Source: Pelomyxa schiedti
Lineage: Eukaryota; Evosea; Pelobiontida; Pelomyxidae
Assembly: GCA_020536535.1 (NCBI GenBank)
Contig: JAHLWZ010000838.1
Location: 1-64,000, forward strand
Direction of reading: 5' to 3'
Length of the DNA stretch: 64,000 bases
Shown here: one piece after another, positions 22,127 to 33,635 of the stretch
How positions within the stretch are numbered: position 1 is the first letter of the stretch
Layout: each line of letters begins with the position of its first letter
Position numbers and translations under genes: made by a program
The notes under the pieces: model-generated
What the model saw: only the letters and a program-made list of their open reading frames with translations
Databases searched by the model: none
Told to the model about the DNA's origin: nothing

Positions 22127-24251
22127 TTATGTCTTGGTATCAGCAGGGGGAGGGCAGCAGGCATTATTTGTGATTTTCTCAGCTCGCTCAACTGCTTCTC
22201 GCACGCGGGAGGTGAATAGATCTCTAAGAGCGCTGGATCTGAATGCATCTGTGTTTGTTGGTGGTGGTGATGTGGCTCCACAAAGACGGGCTTGTTTTTC
22301 CTGCTTCTTGAATGTGACATACAAATCTAGTTGCTGTAGGACTCTCTGTTTCGTGGGCAGGCAGTTTGGATCCGCGTCAAGTGGCGATTCTTGCTGTTGC
22401 GGCTCATCAGGCAGACTATTCAATATAGACTCAAGATCTACGATGAGCGGGGACTTGATACAAAACTGGTTCCATGTTTGTAACCACCAGCTTAACAGAG
22501 GTTCAACTGTTTGCCAGCCACCATCGCTCACGATTACGTTGCGGACGAATTCAAACAGCTTGTTTTCAAACTCTCTGGTCGGGATTGCATACTCGTCAAC
22601 TGTGCTCGAAGTTGGAGACTTTGTTTCTTGCAGTTTCTTTGGTTTGGTAAGGAAATCATTCCAGAGAAAGGTATATAACCTGAGAAACTGCCAGGTAGCG
22701 CTTGAGCAATGTAAATACCCCTGACGTGAGTCCTGGAATGCCGCCTCGAGAGAGAAGCTGCAATGAATTGTGAGGATACGTTGACAGGAGAACTTTACAT
22801 CATGCAGCGGTTTGTAAATTGAAGGCAAAACTTCTTTGTAGAGTTTAATCATTTCCGCACTTCCGATGAGTTCGATGAATTGTATCTATTTAAAAAATTA
22901 CTGGAACTCCATTCTTGCCTTAACTTACCTTATCAGCCAGTCTTGCCTCAAGAAGAAGGAATTTGTATAGCTGAAGCACTTTGTCATGTTCCAGAGAATC
23001 AATTTCGGTGGTGGCAAGGCTAGGTGGGATCCGCGAGTCACACAGCACCATCTTGAGGTGTGTTTTCATCTCTTCTTCTTTGGGTAATGGCCCATCACTT
23101 GGAGTATTTAGGTCATACGGAAATTGGCTTGCAACACTGTCATACAACAGAGAAAACCACTGGGACATTTTCTCTACAATAGGTATGCCAAAACTTTTGG
23201 AGATATCAATTCTGAGTGAAGCCACTTCGCTTTCAGTCCGTCGCACTTCGGTACTTCCTTCTATAAGTCTCTGCATCACGCTCCTTGTTCCCAATGGTCT
23301 AGATAAGAGCAATGAAACTACTCCTTTCACGATCAATGAAGGTGACGCCAGAGCAGTCGCACCAACAATTGCAGATTTAGGAAGCATCTTCATAGTATGA
23401 GAGAACTTGGCTACTTTGGCTGGCGTTGTCATTTCGCGAAGAGTTGCTTGGCGAATAAGAGAGCAAAAGGATGTCAGACTGTTCTCATACACTGGAGGGA
23501 GAGAAGATGCAGAGGGGCAATGTTGCCAAGTGGCGCGGAAGGTCTCAGGACTGATTGTGGTAAGATGCATTGATAAGCATATGACAGCATTCAGGAAATC
23601 GGTGCGCGATTCTTGGTGAACCTGCGAGTGAGAGGAACCTTGTGTGACGGCTGTATTCTGGCACCTTGTAGACTCCCCACCGAGATCCTGATACCTAGCC
23701 ATATCTCCATCGCGTTCTTTCTTCGTGCGCACAAATAAGTCAAGCAAAGCACTGCAAGTTGCATTTGTGGCCTGTTGATCTCGTTTGGTTGCCCGCTTTG
23801 CGTGAGCGTTGATGCGAGGTAGAGCAGTCAAAAATAAATCCAGGCTGGAGGATGCCTCGGAATGCTGCGGGCTGGCATGCAGAATGTGGGATGGTGATGA
23901 TGCACTATGCAAATGAGAACGGTGCGTTTCAGCATAGCTACCTGCAAACAAAGGCACTTTCGAAGAGAGGTGCTTGTGCAAGAATGACAACAACACGGTT
24001 TGGCTATCCACGAAGTGCACCAGTTCAGCAACCCTTTCCGGCTGGCACAAACACGATCTATCCCGCATGGCAACAGAACTGCCGCCACCGCCACCTACTG
24101 AGGAAGTCGTACTGCTTACCGCTGCCGATGCCGGCTGCGTCGCACAACACATCCCCAGCTCATGCGCGATTGCGTTCTCGACAAGCAATTTCTTCAAGTA
24201 TGTCTCTTGCTCGTAACTCAGACTCGCACCACCGCCACACGTATCGGCCAT
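22127..24251 (-). CDS. PX-associated (PXB/DUF3818) protein
   Basis: Two-exon gene with a single intron (about 22,887-22,929) restoring RLADK/IQFIELIG. The N-terminus has the PX-associated motif LSYEQETYLKKLLVENAIAHELG. The C-terminal half has SLIVKGVVSLLLSRPLGTRSVMQRL, IPIVEKMSQWF, and TTEIDSLEHDKVLQLYKFLLLEARLADK. These fit the fungal Ypr097w/DUF3818 family, lipid-binding proteins of unknown exact role. I do not see the PX domain that fungal members carry between the two blocks; the corresponding stretch is low-complexity. The start at 24249-24251 (MADTCGG) is the first ATG in frame. Promoter sequence is shared with the divergent membrane-protein gene. Confidence 0.6.
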
Positions 24252-24361
24252 CTCCACACAGAACGCACACAACCACGACTGTTAACTACTTCATTATGCT
24301 CCACACACGGCGTCGTTACTCAGCACGCCACCTCAAACATGTTTTTCGAAACCCAAAAGGA

Positions 24362-25644
24362 ATGGACTTGAGCACGACGATAATCGGGACTGTTAGTGGG
24401 GTCGTGGCCGGTGTGATGGCTACTATGGCTACTGTTGTCATTGAAAAATGCGGAGGTGCCGTTGGGGGCATAGTTGCAACCGGTAACTGGTCAGCTGAGT
24501 TCCTTTTTGTTTTTTTAAATATGTGCAAGTGCCTAGCACTATTGTGCCAGCTTCTATTGGTATAAGCCTCACTGCAAAGAATCGTGGTACAGTTTTTTTT
24601 TTTTTTTTTTTTTTTTTGCCTTTATTTTTCCCCTTTTTCTTAACAAGGGTTGTTGCGCACAGAGGAAGTTTTGGATGCACTGTGGTCTGCTCCTTTTGGT
24701 ATGCTTCTCAGTGCATGCTTTTTACTCCTATGGCGAGTGTTACCTCCTCTTATGATGAAGGGTGCTTTGCGGTTCAAAGTATTGTCGCCTCTTATTCACT
24801 CAGTGCCCGTACCTGTTAAACTGGAAGAGTTCTCGGAAAGTGAGCTTCCTGTTGAGAGTGAGAGTACCCCTGATCAGGAACCAAAGCTGCCCCAATTTGA
24901 GTTTAACAAGCTCCCATCCTTGACATTATTGATGGTGGTTTCTTTGTCCTTATGGTTTATTGGAGCTGTCTGCTTTATATTTCTTGAGGACGTATTGAGT
25001 AGATTAGGAGTACCTACAAGGGCCTCCGGGGGGACCTGCTTGGCAATTCAAAGTATACCTTCTACTTGTAAGGAAAGATCACTATACGAACTAAACGGAA
25101 GCTCAAAGCTACTCTTGGACTGATTGGCACTATTAAAGCCCTACCAGCACCCAAAGGAACCAACAAAGTCTCCTCATGGATCATCTTCTTCCGCGGGCTC
25201 TTTGCTGGAGTAGCCGTGTGCGTAGCTATATACCTATCTGCCGTAAGCCCTGTGGTAGCGGGAATTGCCAGCACATTTCCGGCAATATTTCTCACCACAA
25301 TGGTTGCATTATGGGCAAGCCATGGCAGTGGTGTCTCACGCGGTGCTATTGGTGTGTCAAATTCACCCATTCATTGAACTTTAATGTTACTCACGCTGCA
25401 ACTCCCTTCCCTGTTCATTTCCCAAATCACAGGTCCCATGGTGCTGGGAGCCATCAGTGTTGGGGCATTTGCAATTATTTTTGCGGAAAGCTACACAGGG
25501 GTATACTACCTCCTCCAGTGGAACCAATACCTCTCTTTGGTTTGCACAGCCCTATGGTCCTGGTTTGGTGCCATTATTTTCACAACCTTACCAGCATTTG
25601 GCCTCATAACACTCCTCAAGAGAAGAAGAAATTCCGCTACTTGA
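24362..25644 (+). CDS. Multi-pass membrane protein of unknown function
   Basis: Two similar hydrophobic halves. The first has TIIGTVSGVVAGVMATMA, ATVPSTIVPASIGIS and SAPFGMLLSACFLLLW. The second has LTLLMVVSLSLWFIGAVCF, GIASTFPAIFLTTMVALWAS and AIGPMVLGAISVGAFAII. A short acidic loop (EEFSESELP...) separates them. The TVPSTIVP and STFPAIFLTTMV signatures recall an uncharacterised protist/fungal membrane family; a transporter role is only a guess. About four introns occur, one containing a run of more than 20 T. The start could also be the in-frame ATG at 24296, which would add a basic 22-residue leader. The gene stops 22 bp before the next start. Confidence 0.6.
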
Positions 25645-25666
25645 GAAAAAGAACTTTCCGAAAAAA

Positions 25667-27740
25667 ATGGCTAGCCGGGAATGTGTTTTTGATCGGCTTG
25701 ATGACGGTACCCTTGGGGTGGTGTTCGGGATTGTGGGATGTGACCCTACGTGGGGTAGCCTGTGGCTGGTGAAATCTGTTACATGTGTTTGTCGACGTTG
25801 GCGCCAAGTTGGTTGGTCTCGATGTGACGCCCTTTGGTTGTCATTTAATCGCGTTCATGTTGTCATAACCGACCGCGTATGTACAGTTTCGTTTCTTTTG
25901 ATTTTTCGTTTTGGTCTTTTGGTATATGATTGGTGCTGTGGAATGACACGAGCGTGGTGTTGAGATTGGTGAGTTCAGGTTCTTGAGGGGATATTGAACA
26001 AGTGCAATCGAGATATGTTGAAGAAACTGGATTTGCATGGGCAGTCCATGTTAACTGACGTCTCCTTCACTGCAATATCTCGTCTTTCCAATTTGCGTTG
26101 TTTGGGTTTGTTATGACATTTTATGCTACTATCTCATTGGCTTCCAGACCTTCGAAATTGCAAAAGTATTCGTGGAGAAAATGAATACCGAAATATCAAG
26201 CTCCTTTCTAGCTTGGAAGTTCTTAGGGCTCGCGCTGTCATCCTACAGTGAGGTGTTATCTTATTGCTCTTTTTCAAACCAACAAACAAATTTACTTTCA
26301 TATTCCAACTATTCACCAATCTATCCTCAGAAAAGATTGTCTTGCACCTGTATGCTCCCTCTTGTCCCTTCGTCAGCTTGACATAAGAGGGAGCAAGGCT
26401 TCAGAAGAAGAGCTCGGAAGCCTCAAGTATCTAACGAATCTCACATCTCTATCTCTTTATGGGAAACGGTATTTTTTTTCCATTTTATACTAACACCTTT
26501 TTAATCTCACACTCCCTTTTCCAGTGTGACTGACAACGTCATCCATAATATATCTCTGCTACCAAAGCTGATATCTCTAAATCTCGTTGCCTGTAGAAGC
26601 CTCACAAAACAATCTCTAGCTGCAATTGGGCAGAATTTACGGGGACTTCAACGATTAGAAATCCTGGGTATAAGCAACATTCCGGAAAAGGCATTGCATC
26701 TTTTACGAAATCTGTTGTTTCTTACACGGTATAACATTGAACTCAATCTCCCACTTACCTTCTGCAACTAGCCTCAATGTGAGTGGTTTAGACATTACCG
26801 ATTTTGGGTTAAAGTTCTTGCACCAAATCCCTAATATTACATCTCTCAACCTTGGCTCACCTGGCATATCGCATGTTGGCTTGTCAAATATACAATCAAA
26901 CTCCCTCTTGTACCTTGCTATTCGCGGACTGGATGTTGACAATCAGATGCTACTCCAAGTAAATATATCCGAGGAGGAGTTGCCAATAATCCATATCTAG
27001 ATTTCCCATTTCCGAAGTCTTCAGGTGTTAGATATGTATGGAGCATCCATTCAACCCAACTCACCTGACCTTGTTGTACTGTCGTGCCTCACACATTTAA
27101 AAAAGTACGATGCCCAATCTCTAAGGTATGTACTCAAAGAACTAGACTCTGCCTTTGGACCAGAATGCTAGATTTCCAAGTGTCGGAATCTTTCCGCAGC
27201 TCTTTACAGAATCTTATTGAACTCAGTATTCCTATTTGTGCTGTAACCGAACATGTGCTTTATGTTCTATCCAAAATTCGAAGTCTACAATCAGTGACCA
27301 TTGATTGTTCCGGTTGTGTCATTCACTTTCCTTGTTTGCTTTGTAACATTATGCAAGAGTTGCCACGGGGAGCCTACAGTCTGTTTTGTAATACGCACCT
27401 TATCTCTTTGACCTGCAGGAATTGCCAATCTATGTCAATTAGAGATGCCGCTTCACTCTGCTCAATCTCGACCTTAAAGGCACTATCTATATCTGGATCA
27501 GATGCCCTTACAATATCATGGTTCAGTCCCCTGTATGCTCGGGCTGGCACTTTGGGTCCTACTGTGGATACGAGCGACTCTGACTTGCCAATTTGGAGTC
27601 TACCTTCCATCCCAAGGTTCAACTTTTTGGAGCTGATTGGTTGTGAGCAAATCACCAAGAAAGACCTACCAAACCTCAACACATTATCCACAGAGCTCAT
27701 TGTCAAAAATTCTCACACCCACTTCACCATAGGCATCTAG
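25667..27740 (+). CDS. F-box/leucine-rich-repeat protein
   Basis: The first ~55 residues form an F-box (LDDGTLGVVFGIVG ... VKSVTCVCRRWRQVG). Many LRRs follow: LKKLDLHGQSML, LVACRSLTKQSLAAIG, LNVSGLDITDFGLKFL, SLNLGSPGISHVGL, LQVLDMYGASI, LISLTCRNCQSM and FLELIGCEQITKKDL. FBXL-type proteins are substrate receptors of SCF ubiquitin ligases, with the LRR part binding the target (family knowledge); the target here is unknown. Six or more short introns fall between repeats. The ATG at 25667 follows a run of A and has a purine at -3. The stop is TAG 27738-27740. It is the second F-box gene in this window. Confidence 0.8.
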
Positions 27741-27776
27741 GATCAAAAAACAAATTCGTATCACTTTTTTACTGGA

Positions 27777-28482
27777 ATGGATGCAATAACCGCGATCAAG
27801 ACACGCCGGTCGATACGGGGTTTTCAGCCTCAGCCCGTAGACAAGGTATAACCAATTACATAGTCAGTGCGAAATTGTAATTGGAGTGTGCAGGGTTTGG
27901 TTGAAGAAGTCCTTAATTGTGGCATCATGGCACCCTCTGCAATGGGAAGAAAGTAACTGCCACTTTCCACAATGACGTTGGCAACACTGCAATAATTAAT
28001 TAGTCCTTGGAAGTTCTACATTGTGAGCAATTCTGATGTCAGGAACACCATACTCCAAAGGACTGGCAAGAACCAATGGGGTGCTCCTGTACTGGTGTTT
28101 ACTACTTTGGGTAACTTTCAAGCACTCCTTCTACCTTCCACTGTTGTTAATTTCACATTGAAGAAAGTGATTAAATATTTACAGTGAATCCATTCCCTGG
28201 TTACAATGAGTATGACTGTGCTGTCTGTCACCAAAATATGATGGTTGCAGCTCAATCTCTGGGTCTGGGCAGTTTGATTCTATCTTACAACTATCCAACA
28301 AGTATCTTTCCCCTTTCTCTTTTCAACAACCAAGCACAATCCCAGATCAACTACCAGCAGTCAAAGACATTCTCCAGATACCAGATGGGGAGGCCCTCAT
28401 GACTGAGTGCATCGCACTCGGCTATGCAGCAAAAACACCCCCTCAACCATCTCGTTCCCTTAATGCCCAATGGATGGAATGA
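27777..28482 (+). CDS. Nitroreductase-family flavoprotein
   Basis: Small FMN-dependent oxidoreductase of the nitroreductase superfamily, reducing nitro compounds, quinones or similar acceptors with NAD(P)H. Seen: MDAITAIKTRRSIRGFQPQPV, the N-terminal FMN-binding RRSIR motif. CGIMAPSAMGRN/PWKFYIVS and DCAVCHQNMMVAAQSLGLGS follow, then the C-terminal ALGYAAKTPPQPSR. Length is roughly 185 residues, typical of the short subgroup. Three or four introns of about 45-75 nt are inferred, so it is a settled nuclear gene even if its ancestor was bacterial. The start lies 36 bp after the LRR gene stop. The substrate cannot be predicted. Confidence 0.82.
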
Positions 28483-28601
28483 CGTCACTTGGTGTCCAAC
28501 AGTTTCACTACTGATGCCGACTAGCACCTCACATTCCCAAATAGCGCAACAAAACCCCCCACAGCTCCTCGCTGCTCAGGATAAAAAAAATCCCAAACAC
28601 A

Positions 28602-30122
28602 ATGAATCACTCGACACCCCCTTTGGTCATTGTGTTTCTTGCAGTTGGTGTGTTATTCACTGCAAGTTGTGGTGGTTATTCCTGCTACGAGCCCATTGAC
28701 ACGTTCCTCAGCCTGTTCTGGAGCACGTCCGACGCGTACATCAACAAATACAGCCCAAACACTGGCCAGTTGTCAGAGTACTGGAACTACGCTGAATGCC
28801 TAGACACTGTCATTGATGGAGTGGTGTTGGCAAGGGCTGGGTTGTGGTGGGTATTATCCTATGTAATATGTGTCAAAATGCTTTAGTTTACATCGCAGTT
28901 AATGCCAACATTGTGAAAAATAGATATTAATAACTAACTGACACTGAACTAGTGATGGAACGGGTCCGGAATTGCCGTTTGATTATGAGGAGTATGTGGA
29001 TATTATGTACACTACACAGGCAGCTAAAGGCTGGTTCAGGGATTACTATGACGGTAATGAGAATGATATGCTCAACTTGACTTAGTTATGTGGCTAGACA
29101 TGAATTGGATGGGGATGGCCCTGATGCGGGCCTATATTCTTCTGGGAGATAATAAATATCTCACCACTGCACAATCACTCTATTCCAAAATAGAGGCACA
29201 GTGGGACACAACGTGCTGTGGTTCCCATAAGGGTGGTGTATCAATTTTCCTGAATTAGTGCATTATTGTGACATGTTTCCTTTATCCTTTTAAGATATGG
29301 TGGGATTCAGCCCACTCTCAGAAAGCTTCTGCCTCCAATGCTGGTCCTGTGGTTCGTTTACCGTCCGTGATGATGGCCTTATTATTTTTCAGATATTTGC
29401 CATGATGTTATACAATATTTCTGGGGACTCTAACACTCTCAATTTTGCCAAACAGGTCTACCAATTTTGGTATTCCTCACTCCCAAGGGGGCATTCTCTC
29501 ATTGCTTTATAAACCAGGTGGGACAACATGGTCAATCAGGAAACCGGTCAAGTGGCTGATCACTTTGACAAGTCGGGGTCAATAACATGGTGGAAGTTCA
29601 CGTACAATGAAGTGGGTACTCATCACTTTTTTGCCCATTCAATATTCGAAATAGGGGCTGATGATTGGAGCTTCTGTTTCTCTATATAATGCAACTGGGG
29701 ATTCAACCTACCTGAGCAACGCCCATAAAATTGCCACTTTCATGGTAACACAAAATAGTCAATTCGCGATACTACACTAATCTACGGACTTCTAGATCAG
29801 CAATGAAGTTATTTCCTCCTCCTGCGGCAATGTTCTCTATGACGGATCTTCATGCAGTGACACGGACTGTGCACAATTCAAGGGGCCGGGGTACCGGCAC
29901 CTCTCCAGGCTGAATGAATTCCCACCCACAAATAGCTATTCTGACATTCTTGACGCTTGCAGCTGCTCCCTTACAGTTAATGCAAGGCAATCATCAACGG
30001 GAGCCTATGGGCATTCGTGGGAAGGACCAGCACCATCTGATGGGGACACCATCAACAACGCTGAGGAATCAGCTGCAGTCATGGCTTTAGCAATAAATGC
30101 AAGGAACAAAAATCGTTTGTGA
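28602..30122 (+). CDS. GH76-like alpha-1,6-mannanase family protein, secreted
   Basis: The start has a hydrophobic leader (LVIVFLAVGVLFTAS) followed by Cys-rich mature sequence, so it is secreted or wall-bound. Body: ECLDTVIDG, WLDMNWMGMALMRAYILLGD, ITAQSLYSK-like helix, TTCCGSHKGG, FKGPGYRHLSRL, ARQSSTGAYGHSWEGP. These are the alpha6/alpha6-barrel landmarks of GH76 (endo-alpha-1,6-mannanase/transglycosidase). In characterised members an Asp-Asp pair is catalytic; here the equivalent position reads LDMNW, so only one Asp is visible. About seven short introns are inferred. The stop at 30120-30122 faces the convergent acyltransferase gene across 37 bp. Confidence 0.65.
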
Positions 30123-30159
30123 AATTGCTCTCGTTGGTTTTTAAAAAAGTTTTTGGGAC

Positions 30160-31678
30160 TCAAAGCCCACTCTGAGTGAGAAGGGTTATCAGTCTCTCAG
30201 TCAGGGCTTCCAGTCGTGGAACTGTGTCTGGGGGTGCATACCCTATAAGAGTACACGACAGCTTTCCTGCAGCTGTGGCGCTGTAAAGCAGAGGATCCTC
30301 TGGAGTAACACTATTTCCCCCTGAGGCCATAAAGTCTGACAGAAAGTAGGAAGCAGTGGGTGATTCGCCAATTGCGTCAATACCAAAAGTCCTACCAATA
30401 TCCCCAAGATTTGACACCTTAAAATGTCATGGAGGGAGAAAAGAAGGAAGCCCGCATACCAGAAGGAAAGTCTCATCAGGAAATCCTGGCCGTAGTGGTC
30501 TGTCTCGAAGCATCTCTGTTGTAAATTCAATCTGCGGGCGAAGTAACTGCCCACCAGGCCGTCGCTCTCTTGGAAGAGATTCCACAAGCAGGTTGTGCCA
30601 ATCACGTGCCATCTCCCAAAGAAGGTTGATATCCTCAGATTGACCACTTGAAGAACCTGTGCATAATCGGCGCGAATATGGACCTAACGGAAGGCCAGCT
30701 GTGTTTACAGAAAATAATTCATTTCCTGGCTGTCTCAAATTCACTGGCACATAGGCTGTAATTTTCTTACACGATTCCCCTAGCATCATAGCAGCAAGTA
30801 AAAGAGAAGTAACGGTTACTCCATGACGCCTGCACGCCTGTCGATATTTAACAAATAATATGCATAACTATTTCCCGGCACCTGGGCAAGGGCACTTGTT
30901 TCTTCTTTACTCAAGCTGAAAGTGTGTATGGAAGGGTGTGCAGTTCCGACCATTGATTCAAGAATTGGACGTATTTCTAAATAGTACTTTTCCCACGACT
31001 GTGGTTCTACGAATTCAGAACCTGCCATTTTTCAGTTAGCAACGTAAGTATGTACAGTTGAAAGTGATACCCGGAACACGTTCTCCATGTGGAGGGGGGA
31101 TTGGTTGCGGGGGATCAAGCGGCACGCAGTTCAAAGCTTTAAGGATATCCCGTGCGAAGATTGCCATTGAAAGTCCATCCTAACCAGACTGAGAAATAGT
31201 GACCAGCCAAGGTGAGCACACCATGACACAATGCGCAAATTGTGCAACAACGAAAAACTTAGGTATCGCGTCGACTACAACGAGAGTGCATTTCCAAGTA
31301 TTGGTGCTCTGCCAAAACCCACTGGAAAAGCTTAATGCAATGTCTCAGCAAGTGGAAGTTATACAGTACAGTTTCTTTCCAAAATTCCCATGCCGCTTCC
31401 ACGGTGTTCACATGAATTACAGTCATTGGTAACCTCGCAATAAGCTGAGACGGGGATTCAGGCTCAGCAGGTACATGAACGTACCTGGGAAAATTGCAAT
31501 AAGGATCTATACTCAATACAATCTTGTATTACTACAACAAGAGCAAAACGAACCTATCACTTGGAGGGCCCAACTTTGCTCTCAGAAAGGGGTACCGTAA
31601 AGCTGCCATAGCAACAGCGTTCGAGATAAAGTCGTCTTCCAGTCTTATTGGCTCATGTTTCTTCTCAAACCCCATCAT
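30160..31678 (-). CDS. Condensation-domain-like acyltransferase
   Basis: Member of the CoA-dependent acyltransferase superfamily (alcohol acetyltransferase, PapA, NRPS condensation). After removing short introns the frame reads MMGFEKKHEPIRLEDDF, ALRYPFLRAK, and AHCVMDGLSMAIFARDIL. This last piece carries the HxxxDG active-site motif in the form HCVMDG; the first His of the usual HHxxxDG is Ala. CRRHGVTVTSLLLAA, ITAYVPVNLR and FLVSNLGDIGRTFG follow. The motif is formed across an intron junction (31,195-31,245). The order matches stand-alone acyltransferases of about 400-450 residues, not a multidomain NRPS. Substrate unknown. The ATG at 31676-31678 is the first that gives a typical MMGxEK start. 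Confidence 0.65.
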
Positions 31679-31924
31679 AATAACTGGGTTCCATATGCCC
31701 AAGCAATGTGTGAAATACTTTGCAAAAAAAGATGAGAAATGATCTCACACGGCAACTAATTATGTTCAACAATTACACCACTAAATGGTGTACCTCCATT
31801 GGTGACATCCAGTAGTCGCCCATTTTCGTGATGTAGTTTTTATGAGGTATTAATTATCAGATCTTTATCGTCCCGATCTCGAAAAAGAAAAGAAAAGGCG
31901 TTCTCTTCTTGGAATGTGATGGTG

Positions 31925-32731
31925 TCATGGCGAAACAAGGTCGCAGGTAGAAGCAGTGTTGAGTTCACTGAATTGTACTCCCCAGTTGGTGACTGTGGTG
32001 CCATTGAGTTGCAGGAGTTGGCCTCTGAGTAGTGGTGCTATGGTGGTTCCTTGTTTGTAGGCTTCGAGTGCAAGCCTCGATTTGACATAATAAGCAGCTG
32101 CCCGGTTATTTGTCAGATATTCAACGGCATCTTGGCCTGAAGAAATGGCAGTGTGAGTTTTTGACTCGTTATATTAGATGGGAAAAAACCTACCTTGAAC
32201 TGGGGGAAGTGCCGCTCTCGAGTCTCTCCACGACTTGTAACCATCAATAACAGACTGCGGAATAGTGGAATGTAGGCGTGACACAAGTTCCCAAAACCAA
32301 AGAATAATTTCATAAACAAACCCTGGGGGGAATGTGCTCTCGATCGCGTGCATGAATTCCAGCTGAGAAGAACAGGCCCCGAATCTTTTTTTTTTTTTTT
32401 GTTTGTGAGTCAGAGGAAATTGCAGTTGGGTGGCAATATACTCCTTTATCCACATATTCTCTGCCGATGTAGGTCCAATTGTGGAATATTGCATGCAATG
32501 AACCATTTCATGGAGTGGAGAGTAGCTGCAAGAAAATAGAAAATCTCGCAAGATTCTTCCTTGAGGTCTGTTGAGGAAAAAGGATAGAAAAATGTGAACT
32601 ACTGCTTGTATACCCGGTCTTGGTGCAGTTATTTCCCAGATCTGTTTATGATCCTCATTGAACAAATTGGCGTCGGGGAACAATAAAATTCTGGTCCCAG
32701 CAGCTTGAAATGTTATTTCATCTGCCGGCAT
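31925..32731 (-). CDS. HExxH zinc-metallopeptidase-like protein
   Basis: A zincin motif HEMVH lies in LHEMVHCMQYS, with a Glu 19 residues after its second His in WIKEYIAT, which fits the HExxH...E arrangement of gluzincins. I do not recognise the specific family. One intron (about 57 nt, near 32,137-32,193) joins PPVQG to QDAVEYLTNN. The C-terminus runs SRLALEAYKQGTTIAPLLRG to TCDLVSP and stops at 31925. The ATG at 32729-32731 (MPADEITFQ) has no signal peptide, so the protein may be cytosolic. A run of Lys codons (poly-A) near the middle sits in the frame without breaking it. Confidence 0.5.
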
Positions 32732-32821
32732 CCCAATTGGAAAGATTGGTGAAGCTTCAAGCTTGTTTTGTTTTGTTTTGATTGGTTCGTTTTTATTCCT
32801 AGTTGCCAGCAGTATTTCATT

Positions 32822-33463
32822 TCATTCAAAATAGACATAGTGATAATTGGCAATAGCTGTATCGATTTCATTTCGTACCCTGGGATCTAGAATTCCCCTT
32901 GCCACAATCTCAGGAAGCTCCCTTTTTATGAATTCTGTTCCGGCAGCCAAAACCCTCCCCACCCACTCCACATAGTTCATGCTACCCACGACTGAGATTC
33001 TTCCCTCCAGCCACCTCCTCAAGCACCCCACTCTCCTCCCGCACAACCACGCCGCGCCCCTCCCCGTGCCCATGGCCATCCCCGCGCATCCCCGGCAGCA
33101 GCGGCAGCCCCCCCCGGCCTCGCTCTCCCCCCACCCACACGCCCCCTCGCCCTCGCCCTCGCCCTGGCCCAAACACCCACCTTTCAGTCCAAACACCCCT
33201 GGGGCGACTCCTTCTAGGGTCAGGCCCAGGTGCTCGAGGAGGGCGTCCACTCGGCCCCTGGCCACTTCCATGAACCTACGCTCGAGGGCACAGGCACCCC
33301 CGTCGCCGTTCAGGTCCCACAAGCACGGAGTGCCGCATATTCCTACGACTATAGCAGCCTGCGTCGACGAGGGGTTAACCTCGTGGAACCTGTCCACCAA
33401 CGTCAACAACGTAGAGGCATCCACGAATGTCAAATTGCTCTGCGTGGCCGCCGACATTGTCAT
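32822..33463 (-). CDS. Hypothetical protein
   Basis: Intron-free frame of about 213 codons from ATG 33461-33463 (MTMSAATQSN; a second ATG at 33457). The first part reads like an alpha/beta fold (LTFVDASTLLTLVDRF, AAIVVGICGT). The middle is a Gly/Glu/Cys-rich, GC-rich low-complexity stretch, and the end is helical (MNYVEWVGRVLAAGTEFI ... NEIDTAIANY). No family recognised. It shares an upstream region of ~170 bp with the divergent UBL gene. Long GC-rich reading frames also exist on the opposite strand here. The A-rich flanks and the continuous hydrophobic pattern favour this strand. Confidence 0.45.
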   Translation of the reverse strand: MTMSAATQSNLTFVDASTLLTLVDRFHEVNPSSTQAAIVVGICGTPCLWDLNGDGGACALERRFMEVARGRVDALLEHLGLTLEGVAPGVFGLKGGCLGQGEGEGEGACGWGESEAGGGCRCCRGCAGMAMGTGRGAAWLCGRRVGCLRRWLEGRISVVGSMNYVEWVGRVLAAGTEFIKRELPEIVARGILDPRVRNEIDTAIANYHYVYFE

Positions 33464-33635
33464 CAACACCCAACCGCCTCGGCACACGGAATTCGACACA
33501 AGAAACCAAAATGCCAATTGGCTTTACCGTTTGAGAAAAACCATCAACAACCACCGTTCCGAACACCAAAAACTGAACAAACAAAAAAGAAAAGCACACG
33601 AAGGCAAGGAGTCAGAAGAGAAGGAAAAAAAAAGC

